From assembly GCA_020747065.1 (NCBI GenBank), contig JAGMVK010000011.1, positions 1,860,001 to 1,924,000 on the forward strand: a stretch of DNA of 64,000 nucleotides, given 5' to 3'. This DNA is from Cadophora sp. MPI-SDFR-AT-0126. Its lineage: Eukaryota > Ascomycota > Leotiomycetes > Helotiales > Ploettnerulaceae. A program made the position numbers and the translations under genes. The first letter of the stretch is position 1. Every line of letters starts with the position of its first letter. Positions 22,397 to 36,134 of the stretch are shown piece after piece. The notes under the pieces were generated by a model. The model was not told the DNA's origin. It did not search any database and saw only the letters and a list, made by a program, of their open reading frames with translations.

Positions 22397-23329
22397 GGGA
22401 TCTGGCTGTGTATATTTCTGTTTTGATAGGCGTTTTGGGGTAGTGGAAGGGAACGGGAGCCAGAACTGGGATCTGTTTGATGCCACTGATCAGACTGTCA
22501 GTTTTTGAAATTTGGAAACACCATGTTCCACCCTGCGAAGATTACTGTGTCTGATCCCGGATCTTGAGGTACTTCTTGAAGCAATTCCCCAATCCCTTTA
22601 CCCTGGGATCCTGTCATGGCCAATGTTGTGATTTGAGTTTGAAGCTCATCCGTCCCATCTCAGCCTTGTGAGACTTTCTACGGGAGCCTCGGGCGGGACG
22701 AATCGTTCCCGAGCCCCGCGATTGACATGCTGGGACGGGGATTCTTGGGATGGGATGTTTGGTTTGGATTCACGAAAGATGTAAATATTGACGTCGCTTG
22801 AAATGCAATATGCAAAATGCTTTCTAGGTTAACTTTCCCTCTCCATTCTCCCTCGATTCCAAGAATTCCCAGTCATTTGTCTTTCTGGGCTGTGCACAAG
22901 CTGTCTGACATCCCCACCATTCACGTTCCAGCCCCCAACAGCCCAGCTTGTCAGATCTAGGAGACAGCTGAAAGGCTTAGTGTTATGAGACGTTATGCTG
23001 GCAAACACCCACTCATCCAATCTTATTCTCCTTTTCTCCATTTCTCATCTTCTCCTCTTCTCAGCAGTCAACCTCAGCTACGTTCGTTTCGCCTTTTTAT
23101 GTGCCATCCCGGCGTAGATGACCTACGCAGCCTTGGAGCTCATTCCTTGATTCCCAAACAACCAGACCCAGTATATCCAGCACCAGAAACAAGATCAGCA
23201 CTCTGCAGACAGTTGCCCGCCTCCCAAGATCCGCCAGCGCAACATGATTCCTGCTTTCGTCTTGGCCGCAGTGGATAACCCTCGAATCGCGGAGTGGACC
23301 GGTTGAGCGAAGCCTTAAAAGACACAACC
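22397..23329. other. Intergenic region upstream of the PLC gene
   Basis: 933 bp between two plus-strand genes. It should contain the kinase 3' UTR and PLC promoter. I see no supported gene. Confidence 0.4.
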
Positions 23330-26189
23330 ATGCCCCTACTCACCCCCACGGGCAAACAATACTCTCTACACAAACTGGTCGCCATGTCTACCCTCATGTC
23401 TCCCACGCATACCGCCCATTTCCGACCGCTAATACAAGCAGGTGGAGGAGATGCTACATCCGAAGTTCCTTCACATCAACTCTATCTATCCCATGGAGTG
23501 CAGGAACATCTTCAACGTGTGTACGACGCCTTGCGCGGGTCAGAACCCACGCTTTCGAAAGCCAAATTCGAATCATGGCTGGAAACGGTGCAGGAGCAGT
23601 CTATTGTGAATCTCGATGCCGAGGAATACAAGTTCGAGCAGTTTCTCGAGGCCGTATATTACCATCGCGGACTCGAAGCTATCAGGGAAGTCAAGCCCGA
23701 GGAGAAGGACATGACCAAACCCCTCAGCAATTACTACGTCAGCAGTAGCCACAACACATATCTTTCTGGTAACCAGCTTATGTCGAAGAGTACGACGGAT
23801 GCCTATACCAACGTGAGTTGAATATCCTCCATATCTCGAGCTTCTGCTGACTTTATAGGTACTTATTCGTGGATGTCGTTGTATCGAGATAGATGTCCAT
23901 AACGGAGAACCACCAGATGACAAATTGAGCGAGAGCCTCTCCCAAACCTCGTCACAAACTCCTCAGTCCCCAAAGAAAGAGCATAAACGACACATATCTG
24001 GTAGCACATTATCCAGTCGAGCAGCAGCTGCGTTCGAGAAGGCAGACGAGAAGTTCGAGGCGGCGAAGAGGAAGTTGGCGGCGAAGATAGGAAGAGATTC
24101 TCCCAGTAACAAGGATGATCGTGGACGGAATATCACATCGAGTTCGTTGGAGGTTGGAAGTTCAGTTCAAAGGACAAGTTCGGTTCGGTCTACAATGAGT
24201 GGTGAACCTTTAGTTCTGCATGGATGGACTCTCACGGCACCAATTGGTTTCAGAGCTGTGTGCAAATCAATTCGAGAAGCTGCCTTTGTCACGAGCAAGC
24301 TTCCACTTATTGTGAGCTTGGAAGTACATGCCGATTTGGATCAGCAGGAAGTCATGGTGGATATTATGAAGGAGGAGTGGAAGGGACTTCTTGTGGACGC
24401 AGCACATCCAGAATGCGACCCCGAGGAACGACTCCCTAGATTAGAGGAGCTCAAGGAGAAGATCCTGATCAAGGTCAAGAAAGCAGTAGCAGACAAGCAG
24501 GATCCATCTCCACCACCCACCACCCTTGCCCCGACACCATCGAAAACAGATTCGGACTCGATATCCGGATCCGAAGACGAGCGAGCAACTGGCAAGAAGA
24601 AGGTCAAGATTTGTGAGAATCTCAGCAATCTAGGCATTTACACGCACAGCGAACACTTCTCTAGTTTTGACGTCAAATCAGCAACGAAGCCGTCGCATAT
24701 CTACTCTATCGGAGAAAGCCAGATCCAGGAACTGTACGAGGCAAAGAAGACGGAGATGTTTTCGCATAATCGCAATTTCTTCATGAGAGCCTACCCGGCA
24801 GGATTCCGAATCGATTCTTCGAACGTCGATCCTTCTGAGTTCTGGAGAAAGGGTGTTCAGATGGTTGCTCTCAACTGGCAGAAATTGGATGAAGGCATGA
24901 TGCTTAATGAGGGGATGTTTGCGGGCGAGCACGGATGGGTGTTGAAGCCGCCTGGATATCGCAGCGACACGACCGAGACGATTGATTTTCAGACTCTGGA
25001 TCTGAAAATCACTGTCTTGGCTGGGCAACATATCCCCATTCCGGAGGACCAGGTTGAGAAGAATTTCCATCCATATGTGCGATGCGAACTACATGTTGAG
25101 AAGGAGCAGGAAGATGGATCTGAACCTCTGGCTTCTGAACATAGGAAGCGGAAGACTGGCTATCAGAAGGGCGATCATCCGAATTTTGGGGAGGCGGGTT
25201 CAGTGTTGCAGTTTCCCACTATAAGGAAAGTTGTGGAGGAGTTGAGTTTTGTGAGGTAAGTCCCTCCTCTCTAGGCAACTTTGAGCACGGCTAATTATAC
25301 CACCAGATTCAAGATCGAAGACGCACGATATGCAAAAGATGATCTAGCGGCATGGGCATGTATTCGACTCGATCGTCTGCAACAGGGCTATCGGTTCATC
25401 TATCTGCTTGATGCGAAGGGCCAAGCGACTCCTGGTTTGCTCTTGGTGAAGGTTGAAAAGAGATTGGTGCCTTGTAGACCGACGAGGAGTACATTACTTG
25501 TCGATGAGAAGCCAGTGGCGAAGAAGAAGTCTTCGGTGGATATCAAGGAAAAGAAGCCTAACGCGAAGAAGAACTCCTCGGTTGATGTCAAGGATGAGAA
25601 GCCCGGTATGATGACGATTTCTTCGGTTGGTGTGAAGGAGGGACCACCGGTCGCTGAGAAGGCGCCGGAAGTTGATATTGAGAAAGAAACACCTGCCTAC
25701 AAGACCTTGGAGGATGAGACACCTACAGTCGAGACGGCGTCATCGGGTGGTGTCAAGGAGGAGGAACCTATTGAGAAGTCACCGGATGTTGTGGCTAAGG
25801 ACGAGAAACCAGTTGTTACGATGACGGATGGCGAGACAAAGACCGCGAGTCCCAATGACAAGACTGGGTCTGCGATTGGGGTCGAGGATGGGAAGCCTAC
25901 TGAGAAGACAGCGGAATTGGCTACAAAGGATGAGAAGTCAGTTGCTCAAGCAACAGCAGGTGACTCTAAGACAGTGTCTTCCGTCGCGGCCAAGAACGAA
26001 GCACCCCTCGTTGAGAAGCCAGCAGACTTGGCTGTCAAGGATGAGAAACCAAATCTGGAGACTACCGACGGTGATGTCAAGACAGCGTCTTCCGTCGGAG
26101 TCAAGGACGAGACTCCTCTCGTTGAAAGACCCGCTGGGCTGGATATCAAGGCCGAGAGCGGGAAAGTGGCAGCTACGCCAGCGGTCTGA
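23330..26189 (+). CDS. PLC1: Phosphoinositide-specific phospholipase C with a long repeat tail
   Basis: Cleaves PIP2 to IP3 and diacylglycerol in calcium signalling. Exons 23330-23812, 23859-25255 and 25307-26189 give 920 residues; introns are 46 and 51 bp. The X domain starts at LSNYYVSSSHNTYLSGNQL (catalytic His141) and continues NVLIRGCRCIEIDVHNG. A ~90-residue Ser/Lys-rich insert interrupts it before LVLHGWTLTAPIGFRAVCKS. The Y domain includes SNLGIYTHSEHFSSFD and NRNFFMRAYPAGFRIDSSN, and ends AGEHGWVLKPPGYR. A C2 domain follows (LDLKITVLAGQHIP...). The last ~228 residues are a degenerate repeat of the type SSVxVKDExPxxEK, rich in Lys, Glu and Val, absent from classical yeast Plc1. The start is the first in-frame ATG; the upstream frame has none. 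No PH domain is seen. Confidence 0.9.
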
Positions 26190-26967
26190 GCTGGGTGGCG
26201 GCGGCGTCGCGAGGAGTAACAGAACCGGGCGGGGGAGGAAGTGTATCAGGATAGGACAGAATGGGATAGATACCCGGCGTTCAGAGGGCTGTACAGAACT
26301 TGATGCAAATTGAAATGGATTAACCGATTCTGATTCTTGTGGCGAATTTAGCGTGCATGGTTGGAGTTGGGGTTGGATGGGCTTGTTCGGTGGCTGAGGC
26401 TGGGGCTGAGGATAGGTGGATAGGTGGAGAGTTTGAGAGATGGAGATACATTTGCTTTACATTGATTATCGTGATACCTTCAATGCGAGTTTTCACGAGC
26501 CTGGTATTCAGAAGAAAGTGCTTTTGCATGTGCTGGGCGTGAGTGGGTGATGTCTGGAAATTTCTCGGTTATCGTGTTGACATTCGAACTTCACGGTTGG
26601 GTTCCTCCGAATAGGGTCAAGGATTATCGCTTATTTTGTTAACTTTTGATATGGGAGACATGCAAATGTGAGGGGCTGTCCCTTCGTTCCTTAAAAATGT
26701 TTGCTTTACATGTATGGACGGGCCAGCGTTTGGGAGGGGTGGGCTCTGCTTCTGCTGCGTGAGGGCTGATAAATGGATGGATGCATGGATGGCTGCTTGA
26801 TTGGTCAATGATTACAATGAATTGGGAAGCTACTTTGGTAGTCTTCACGAACATGTGATTACAATGAATGCATTACATGAAAGTGAGGCTGATCAACCTC
26901 TCCTTCTCTTTTTACTTTGGAATTATTCTGCCTTCTCCCTGCCCCTCTCGTCCCCAGTCCAGAAGTC
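26190..26967. other. Convergent 3' region between PLC and xylanase genes
   Basis: 778 bp between convergent stop codons; no supported gene. Confidence 0.4.
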
Positions 26968-28263
<1,296 letters not shown>

Positions 28264-30350
28264 CTTCAGATGATAGAAAGTAGAAGACTTGACAATGTGA
28301 ACGACAACGCAGAGACAAGTAAACAATCCATAGCAAAGCTTATATATTCATAGGTCCCCTACCCAGGTACCGTCTCAAGCAGACCGGATAAACAGAAACA
28401 AAGTAAAATTTGTTCATCCGCCAGGCCGACAGTAGCATGGATATTTCAGATGTCAATCTGGACCTGCATCTTTCAACCCCGCTTAGTACCAACAGCTTGG
28501 AGCGGTATCCAAACCCGTGTGCAATTCATCCCAACTTTCATCCCTCAAAGGCTCACTCTAAACCCACCTCGGTTCAGATCATCCGGGTAAACAAAGCAGC
28601 TGTCATATTTGTCCTGGGACAATGCCCAAAGATGAGCATATCCCCGGACTCGAAATGCCCATATTGTGGCTTCGTATGTCCATTTAAGGCATGGTTGGAG
28701 GGATATATGTTTATTTCTGGCCAGTCTGCTGAGATGCCGAGATAGTAGCAGGGGATGGGTGAATACCCGGTGCGCGATCTTCCCCTCCCCGAGATCGATG
28801 GGTTGGGGTTGTTTACCCCGCGCCGGTCCTCTTTCGCCTCCAGGCACATCCATCCAAATAACGTGGCGTGGTGTGGCGTTGGTGTTGAGTTTAATTACAG
28901 AAGGAGGAGGAGAAAAGTTCTTGCGGTGTCCCCTCCGCTTGCTTTGTGGCAGAAGGGAGAGAGGAGCAAGTTCGCCGTGGCTGGCCGGCTAATTTGGATA
29001 AATGCATCCTGGTAAGTGGGCATGCGGTCAGGAAGAATTGTTTTGCCGAGGATGAAGAGTGGATGAGAGGCGATTTGGGATCTTCAAGATATTTGGTCTC
29101 TTGGGCGGAATTTGGATGAGTGTTGACGTCTTTTGAAAGACTAGGGAAGGCTGTTTTGGACTTTGTTGTGGTTTGGTAGGACCGCTCGCTAAACTTCAAG
29201 GGCTGAGCTCACCAAAAGATAATGAATCTTGTCCTTTCCAGCTGTTATATGCTTGATCCGGACCCCAGAAAATGAGATGAATTGCTGGAAGGAATACCAG
29301 TGGATTTTGGGTTTTGATGGACAAGAAATTTGACCCTGGCTCGCCCACACAATTCTTCATCGACTGGCCAGCCGCTGGCTGATTTGACTGACTTGGGCCA
29401 TTCCTCATCCCCAAAGATGCCCGTTTCCAGCATTATAAGAAAGCCGACTTACATTCTCGAATCGCCACGTTTCTCGTAGCAGATACGAAGAAGTTCGTGG
29501 GTAATATGTCGTGTCTGGACTGTCGGACTTGAGAATCGGACATTTCAAGTCAGAACACAACGAGGTCCTCTTCCACAAATGTAATGTTCCACCAAACAAC
29601 ACAGGTGGCACCATCTCTAGCAATGGAGACACAAGTTGATATCTGACCACGTGATACACAACCATTATTTCAAACCTCGAGCCAAGGACCAAAGAAGTAG
29701 AATGGGAAAACTCTCACCTATCGGGCTTTTGCATGGAGGGGAACAAGCATCTAGTGTAATGTTCCCTGTTGTGTAAGGTTTCGGCAACACAGAAGCTGGG
29801 GAAGTAGAGTCGTACTGTCCAGACAGGTGAAGATTCTGTAAACTGTGTTGGAGAAGTGCTGTTGATGTTACACGACTCGAGACTGAATGGTCGACTAGGT
29901 CGAGGTAATCTGATGCCCGTTACTAGCCGCCAGTCGAGATGTCCTGGTACAGCTGTTGACCCGATGAGAAAAGATCCGGGATCATAGAACTGAGAGAGCT
30001 ACGAATATTGAATGAACAGAAAGCTGTGGATGCTGTTGATTTTGAGATGGCTTTGGTCTTGTGCTCTATCTTCAGAAAAGTGGACCACATGCCCCTCCAC
30101 ATCCAATCGCCTTAGACTCAGGAACCCCGCGCCTAGCCGTCAGCCTTGGCCTGAATCAACCACGAGGACGAGTAAGTGTTTCGTTTTGTTCTGTGCACCT
30201 TCAGTCGCCCTGCACCATCATGACCTCGTGGTCTTTGCCTTAACGCCTCAAGAATTGATCTGTACATATTTAGATGTCTTCATTATATCCTCCTTGATTG
30301 CCCCCGCTTTTGCTTTTCGGAATCCCACTCTGCGGCTCGAATCCTTCAAG
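28264..30350. promoter_or_regulatory. 2.1-kb divergent region between GH10 and GH76 genes
   Basis: Between two divergent secreted-enzyme genes. A GGCTAA core at 28987-28992 could be an XlnR/Xyr1-type site, and CCCCGG-type cores that suit the CreA consensus occur (for example near 28640). These are short motifs and the assignment is tentative. Open frames here (28410-28745, 28545-28853, 30012-30455) have no coding character. Confidence 0.35.
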
Positions 30351-32234
30351 ATGTTTCTCCATGGACTACGAACTCCATTGATATTCCTATGGATACTCAA
30401 TCTCTCCTTGGTCTTTGGATCAACTGTTGATTTTGCTCTACGTGAGTACCTTTGATCTCCCCAAGAATCTACGAACATTTCCCTCTAGTTTGCTGTTGCG
30501 CCGCTTAGTTGGGAGAAGTAGCCAACGTGCTATGCCATTCCTAGGACTCGGGCAATTCGAAGTAAGGCTATCACTGACATTCACGGCACTGTAGAGCGAG
30601 AGGATCACAGACAAGAACCGCTTGGGCGTCTGCCAAATGACCAGCAACCAATTCGAAACGATCCTAAACACCCCAAAGCTCTCCCCGCCATCCTCGATGC
30701 GCTGGACGTATTGCAGGACGAATACTTTGCAATCTGGCAGGGAATATGGCCTACCTCGATCGATTGGACATCTGCGGTCATTGGAACATATCTATCAGCT
30801 GCCCTCAGCACAATATCGACATCCTTTCCTTCTCTGTCTTCCTCTAAGGACGCCGAGAATATCCTCAACAAGTTCTTTTCTCAACTTTCCGCCTCATACT
30901 TTGGCCAAGATGCTTTTGCTCTACGACAAGAGGCGTACGACGATATGTTGTGGGTGGTTCTGGGCTGGTTGGAGAGCATAAAGTTTATCAACACCCACTC
31001 GGAAGCACACTATGGCGAGAGATCAGGGAAGGAGACGGCTGGATGGTATGGTGAACAATGGACTCCAGCTTTTGCGCATCGGGCACGACTGTTTTGGGAC
31101 ATTGCATCGCAGGGCTGGGATACCTCTCTTTGCAACGGAGGGATGATTTGGTCGCCTTATCTTACGCCATACAAGAACGCTATCACGAATGAGCTTTGGA
31201 TCGCAGCATCGATATCTATGTATCTTTACTTCCCAGGAGACAAGAATACTTCTCCCTTTGGCTTGCCATCAGTAACGGGTGGAGTTGCGAAGGCACACGA
31301 CCCCAAATACCTTGCCGCAGCAATTGAGGCATATAAATGGTTGAATGATAGCAATATGACGGATTCGAAGGGATTGTATGTTGATGGATATCATATCTCG
31401 GGGTGGTCAAGTGAGAATCCAAGGAACGGTTCCAAGCCCAACACCAAATGCGATTCCCGGAACGAAATGGTCTATACATACAACCAGGGAGTTCTGCTTT
31501 CCGGCCAAAGAGGCCTCTACGAAGCAACTGGAGCTCGATCATATCTTGAGGAAGGTCACAAGCTCGTTGAAAACGTGATCGCCGCTACAGGATGGAGCCT
31601 GAAGCATCACAGTGTTCTTCCCGAGGACGAATCGACTGGTCGAAAGCTTGGGAAATGGCATGGACTTGGCCGATCTGGAATTATGGAAGAATCTTGCGAC
31701 TCGGAAGCGTATTGTTCTCAGAATGGACAGACGTTCAAGGGAATATTCTTCCATCATGTGACTCTGTTTTGCGCTCTACTTCCAGAGCATCTGGTCCTCC
31801 CTAGCGAGCTATTCCTTACTAAAGACGTCGGAAGCCCGCCCTCGAATCCACGCGAGGTCAAGAAATGGCACGACAAAACTTGTTCCAGATATGGACCTTG
31901 GATCAAGCACAACGCCAAAGCAGCACTTACGACTCTCGATTCGGATGGTAAATTTGGAATGTGGTGGGGTGCACCCCATTCTAGATCCAAGCCTGATGCT
32001 GAAGTTGAGCTACCGGATAATGCTGTGGACTATCGAAATAATGGTATTCCGCAACAATGGAAAGACAAAAAGCACAGACGAGACGGACCAGAGCAGAATA
32101 TGGATTTCGAAACCAACGACAGGGAGATTAGGATTCGAGATTTGAATGATAGAGGGAGAGGGAGAACGGTTGAAACGCAAGGCGGAGGCATTATGGTCTT
32201 GAGGGCACTATGGGAACTGGTGGAAACTAGATGA
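30351..32234 (+). CDS. Secreted GH76 family protein (alpha-1,6-mannanase-like)
   Basis: Exons 30351-30441 and 30595-32234, with a 153-bp intron (GTGAGT...GTAG), give 576 residues. Signal peptide MFLHGLRTPLIFLWILNLSL. The (alpha/alpha)6-barrel pattern of GH76 is visible: YDDMLWVVLGWLESIKFI, SLCNGGMIWSPYLTPYKNAI, ELWIAASISMYLYFP and VYTYNQGVLLSG, and in the C-half GIFFHHVTLFCALLPEHLVL. The CNGGMIW segment aligns with the CGGGLRW of Dfg5-type proteins. The DD catalytic pair seems to lie in YDDMLW. It is longer than Dfg5/Dcw1 proteins, has no hydrophobic GPI signal, and ends in a basic, Arg-rich region, so it is more likely a free secreted enzyme. It is followed in tandem by a second, distinct GH76 gene. 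Confidence 0.82.
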
Positions 32235-33135
32235 GAATATGTGAATGAATTCATGAGTACACGAGCATTGTTTGTATGGTATGTCTGGAAAAGGATGAGC
32301 ATTTGTTGATACGGGAGAAATGTTTGTAGACGGAATAGAATTTGATATCCACGGGCCCCAGCCCCTTTTCAGGATCGGCACGGGCTTCTCCGCAGCGGAG
32401 CCACCGTTTAGATTAGGACCCACCATTCAATCAAGCATTTCCAAGCCGTCTCCTGGTAACAAATCATCATCATGCCAAGATATATCTTCAACGTCTTCAA
32501 GATGTGGACGGAATTCTCTGATTTTACGAAGCAGCAATGCCATTGATTGATTCCTATCGAATCCATGATTTCCGAACTCTCTTTCACACTAGACGGACCG
32601 CTCCATGCTTGCATCCATCCGTTCACGAGCTGCGTAAGCTCACACCCATGCATACGTATCCATCCTCGTCATACCCATCCCCAAACTTTCTCGCCGTCCA
32701 AAGACACACCTCAAATCCCCACACAAGCGCATCTTTTCCGGGTCGTTCATCCGATCAACCACTCACACTTCGCATGTCAAGCTATTTCCAGCGTCGTGGA
32801 CCCCGTTTCAGGACGCTGGAGATTAAAGATGGGTCGAGTCAAGGGTGCTGAGTCTGCTGCTACCCGTTAGTGGCGGGGGCGGTGCTGTGCTATGGCGACT
32901 GTTTTGTTGCTTGCTTTCAGCCTTCTGAACTCTTGAATCTCTTGGAAATGCTTCTCTTGCTTGGATTTTTGCTTGGCTGACCGTCGCTACCGATTTCTTC
33001 TCGCTTCATTTGTTTATAAAATTTTGAAGGTTGACGAAGGATACCACTTCGGCTTTTCAGATCTAAGTTTTTTTTCTCACCCTTGTGACTTCCGTCGGAT
33101 TTTTATTTCTTTGGTTCGAGAATTGAGAAGTGAGA
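32235..33135. other. Intergenic region between the two GH76 genes
   Basis: 901 bp, pyrimidine-rich towards 33000-33130 just before the second gene. No supported gene. Confidence 0.4.
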
Positions 33136-34712
33136 ATGAGAGGAGCACGGATAATAGCTGGGGTAGCAGCCTGTGCTTGTTGGAGTCAAGTCGCGAGCGC
33201 AATAACTTTGGATGTTACATCAACAGGTTCGTCAAACCCCTGTCCTACCAGTCCTCAACTCTTCTGAAATCGTGCAGATTCTGTCAAAAGCGCAGCCGCA
33301 ACGATAGCCTACGGAATGATGAGTTACTACACTGGAAACCACACTGGCGACAATCCAGGGAACTTGCCATCACCATACTATTGGTGGGAAGCTGGAGCGA
33401 TGTTCGGAACCATGATCGAATACTGGTACTACACAAACGACACGTCCTACAATCCGACTGTCACAGCAGCCATGCTCTCACAAGTAGGGGACAACGATGA
33501 CTACATGCCCACAAACCAGACGAAGACGGAGGGGAATGACGACCAGGGGTTCTGGGCTATGGCAGCCATGTCTGCTGCTGAGATGAACTATCCCAATCCG
33601 CCAGCCGATGAACCGCAATGGCTGGCTCTAGCACAGGCCGTTTTCAACGAAATGGTGACAAGGGTACGTCTTTTCCTGGATTGAGGACATGTCTTGAGGA
33701 TCGCTGTTTAAGAAACGGAGATTCTGGATTTGAGCTACAACATAGCTAACTTTCTTAAGTGGGACGACAGCACATGCGGAGGAGGACTACGCTGGCAGAT
33801 CTTCACGTTCAATTCCGGGTACACGTACAAGAATTCTATCGCGAATGGATGCTTCTTCAATATCGCATCGAGACTGGCGAGATATACTGGAAACCAGACA
33901 TATGCGGATTGGGCTGAGAAGACGTGGGATTGGATGGAGGGGGTTGGCTTGATCAGTACGGACTACAAGGTTTATGACGGGACGAGCGATACAGATAATT
34001 GCTCTTCCATCGATCATATCCAATTCTCGTACAATCAGGGAATTTATCTGTTCGGATCAGCGGTCATGTATGACTTTGTAAGTTCCCTTGTCTCATGATG
34101 TCTTGGCAACCTGCAGCGAAGAAAACACAGCTAAGTCAAACTCAGACAAACCAATCCAGCACCTGGCAAGCGCGTCTTGAAGGCCTTTTGAACAATACAG
34201 ACATATATTTTAAGGACGGCGTAATGTACGAACAAGCCTGCGAGCCCGTCAACACAGTCGGAACATGCGACACGGACCAGCAATCTTTCAAAGCGTACCT
34301 GTCACGCTGGATGGCCGCGACAGCCAAACTCGTGCCCGCGTACCACGACACCATCATGGCAAAGCTGAAGACCTCGGCCTCGGCGGCAGCGGCGCAGTGC
34401 ACGGGTGGCACAGACGGCGTGACGTGCGGTGAGCATTGGTATCAGTCGTACGATGGGCTGTATGGGCTTGGTCAGCAGATGAGCGCCTTGAGTGTGGTGC
34501 AGAGTATGCTGATTGATGAGGCGCCAGCGTTGGTGACGAACAGTACGGGTGGGACGAGTCAGGGGAATGTGAATGCGGGGAGTAAAAGTAGTTCGAGCAG
34601 TGAAGTTATCACACCGGCGACGAGTGGGGATAGAGCTGGGGCGGGGTTTCTGACTGCGTTGGTTATTTCGGGGTTGCTTGGTGGTGTGGGAATGATGGTG
34701 ACGGGCTCTTGA
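33136..34712 (+). CDS. GPI-anchored mannan endo-1,6-alpha-mannosidase, GH76 (DCW1/DFG5-like)
   Basis: Cell-wall protein of the Dfg5/Dcw1 family, thought to transfer GPI-mannoproteins to wall glucan. Exons 33136-33226, 33278-33663, 33760-34077 and 34146-34712 give 453 residues; introns are 51, 96 and 68 bp. Signal peptide [22 protein letters not shown]. Family blocks are [33 protein letters not shown], and [20 protein letters not shown] with the catalytic pair Asp118-Asp119, then [11 protein letters not shown] and [40 protein letters not shown] is the usual C-terminal block. A Ser/Thr linker and hydrophobic end ([20 protein letters not shown]) fit a GPI signal. Intron 2 sits directly before WDDSTCGGG, where splicing restores the family sequence. 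Confidence 0.9.
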
Positions 34713-36134
34713 GGGGAGAGGACTGATTGGGAATAGGATATTCCGAGAAAGTGCTGTGACTTGTATTTTCTTCTTGAGATTTCTTTATATGGATTGGTTG
34801 ATTCATAGCATAGCGGCAAGGAGTACGGCGTCCATGTCCTAGGATAGGATTCTAGATTGTAGGAATTCAGGAGAGTGTTGACTTACTGGAGGATGTGATA
34901 AGAAGACTTATCTTTCGGCTCGGCACGATAAGCTTGCTGATTACGGACCTTCAGGGGCTCGCTTGACAGTGGGGAGGAAAGGACTGGATGTCAATAAAGC
35001 CTGCCAAGGGCGACTGAATAACCATAAGATAGAATGGTACTTGAAGAATATCAAGGAAAAAGAAATAAGAGAAGCTTGTATGTTTCTGTCTCTTTCAATG
35101 CCCGGCTGAAGAAGAAGTAGAAAATTCAGGTCAGGGGGGCTGCTACCCGGATCCATGAGAAGGCCGGTGAAGACAATGACCTTGTCAGTCATCATGTATT
35201 CCAATCACGGTACGGCTCGTATGAACTTGATTCCAGCTAATTGCGAGGTTAAGATGTCCAGAAGAGGTCATTTGTGAGACTAGTGCAATCTCTAGATACT
35301 CCTGGACCTGTGTCGAAGTTTGTTAAATTGAATGTGATTTCAGGCTGTTCCATTTCCTCGGGAAATGCCATCAGCTTAGCCGGATCAAGAGGTTCGAATT
35401 TTGAGTAGACTCCTTTTTGATTTGATTTGAGGTGTTGCTATGCTTTAGCATTTGTTTTGGTCTAGTTTTCGTCATTTTGTTGGACCCTTAACTAAAGAAC
35501 GAGGGATCACTGCCCGGCGGTCCTTTAATCCGGATGTATTCTATGTAATTCCTAAGAAGTGGCACCCTCGTAGAATTTTCCTCAAAGAGTATTCCTGTTT
35601 GGAGGATAATATACTTTGGTGATGTGAAATTCCACGAATGTTCTGCACTAGGCCTTGTTCCGGCGGTTGAATCCGAATTCTGAATACTTCCGTAGTCCAG
35701 AAGAATTGTGGCCTGTCCTAGTCGTGCATAAAGTTTGATGCGAGCTCGGTGATTGGATTGTGATAAGGTTTCGCTTCAAAATACACTCAATTGATCAATT
35801 ACATAGCGTTTACCCCGCATTCATATCAATTCGTGGTCGGCTAGACAGCCATTAGGAACTGTCGATCATGCGACATGGAACGGAAAATTAATTGTAACTC
35901 AAGATGATACATAAAGATTCTTTCCAGTGTACAGAGTCATTTCGTTTACCAAGCGCGGTTGACAGGTCCGAGTCCCAGACTCTCGATGGTTTTGTGAAAT
36001 GATCAAACTGCGCAGAGGAATATATAAATGTTGACTCGCCCCTATGAATGTGGCCGAAGCATCTCCTTCCGGTTTCTCTACAGTGTCCTCTAAAGAAGTA
36101 CTTCATACAAGCTGCTTAGCTTTTCTTTGGAGCC
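34713..36134. other. Intergenic region upstream of the GH5 gene
   Basis: 1.4 kb between two plus-strand genes; no supported gene. It should hold the GH5 promoter; a TATA-like stretch (GAATATATAAATG) is visible near 36020, about 115 bp before the start codon. Confidence 0.45.

Noticed and set aside
30012..30455. 147-codon open frame upstream of the first GH76 gene
   Set aside because: The GH76 signal peptide and first exon lie in a different frame (ATG 30351) and join properly to exon 2.
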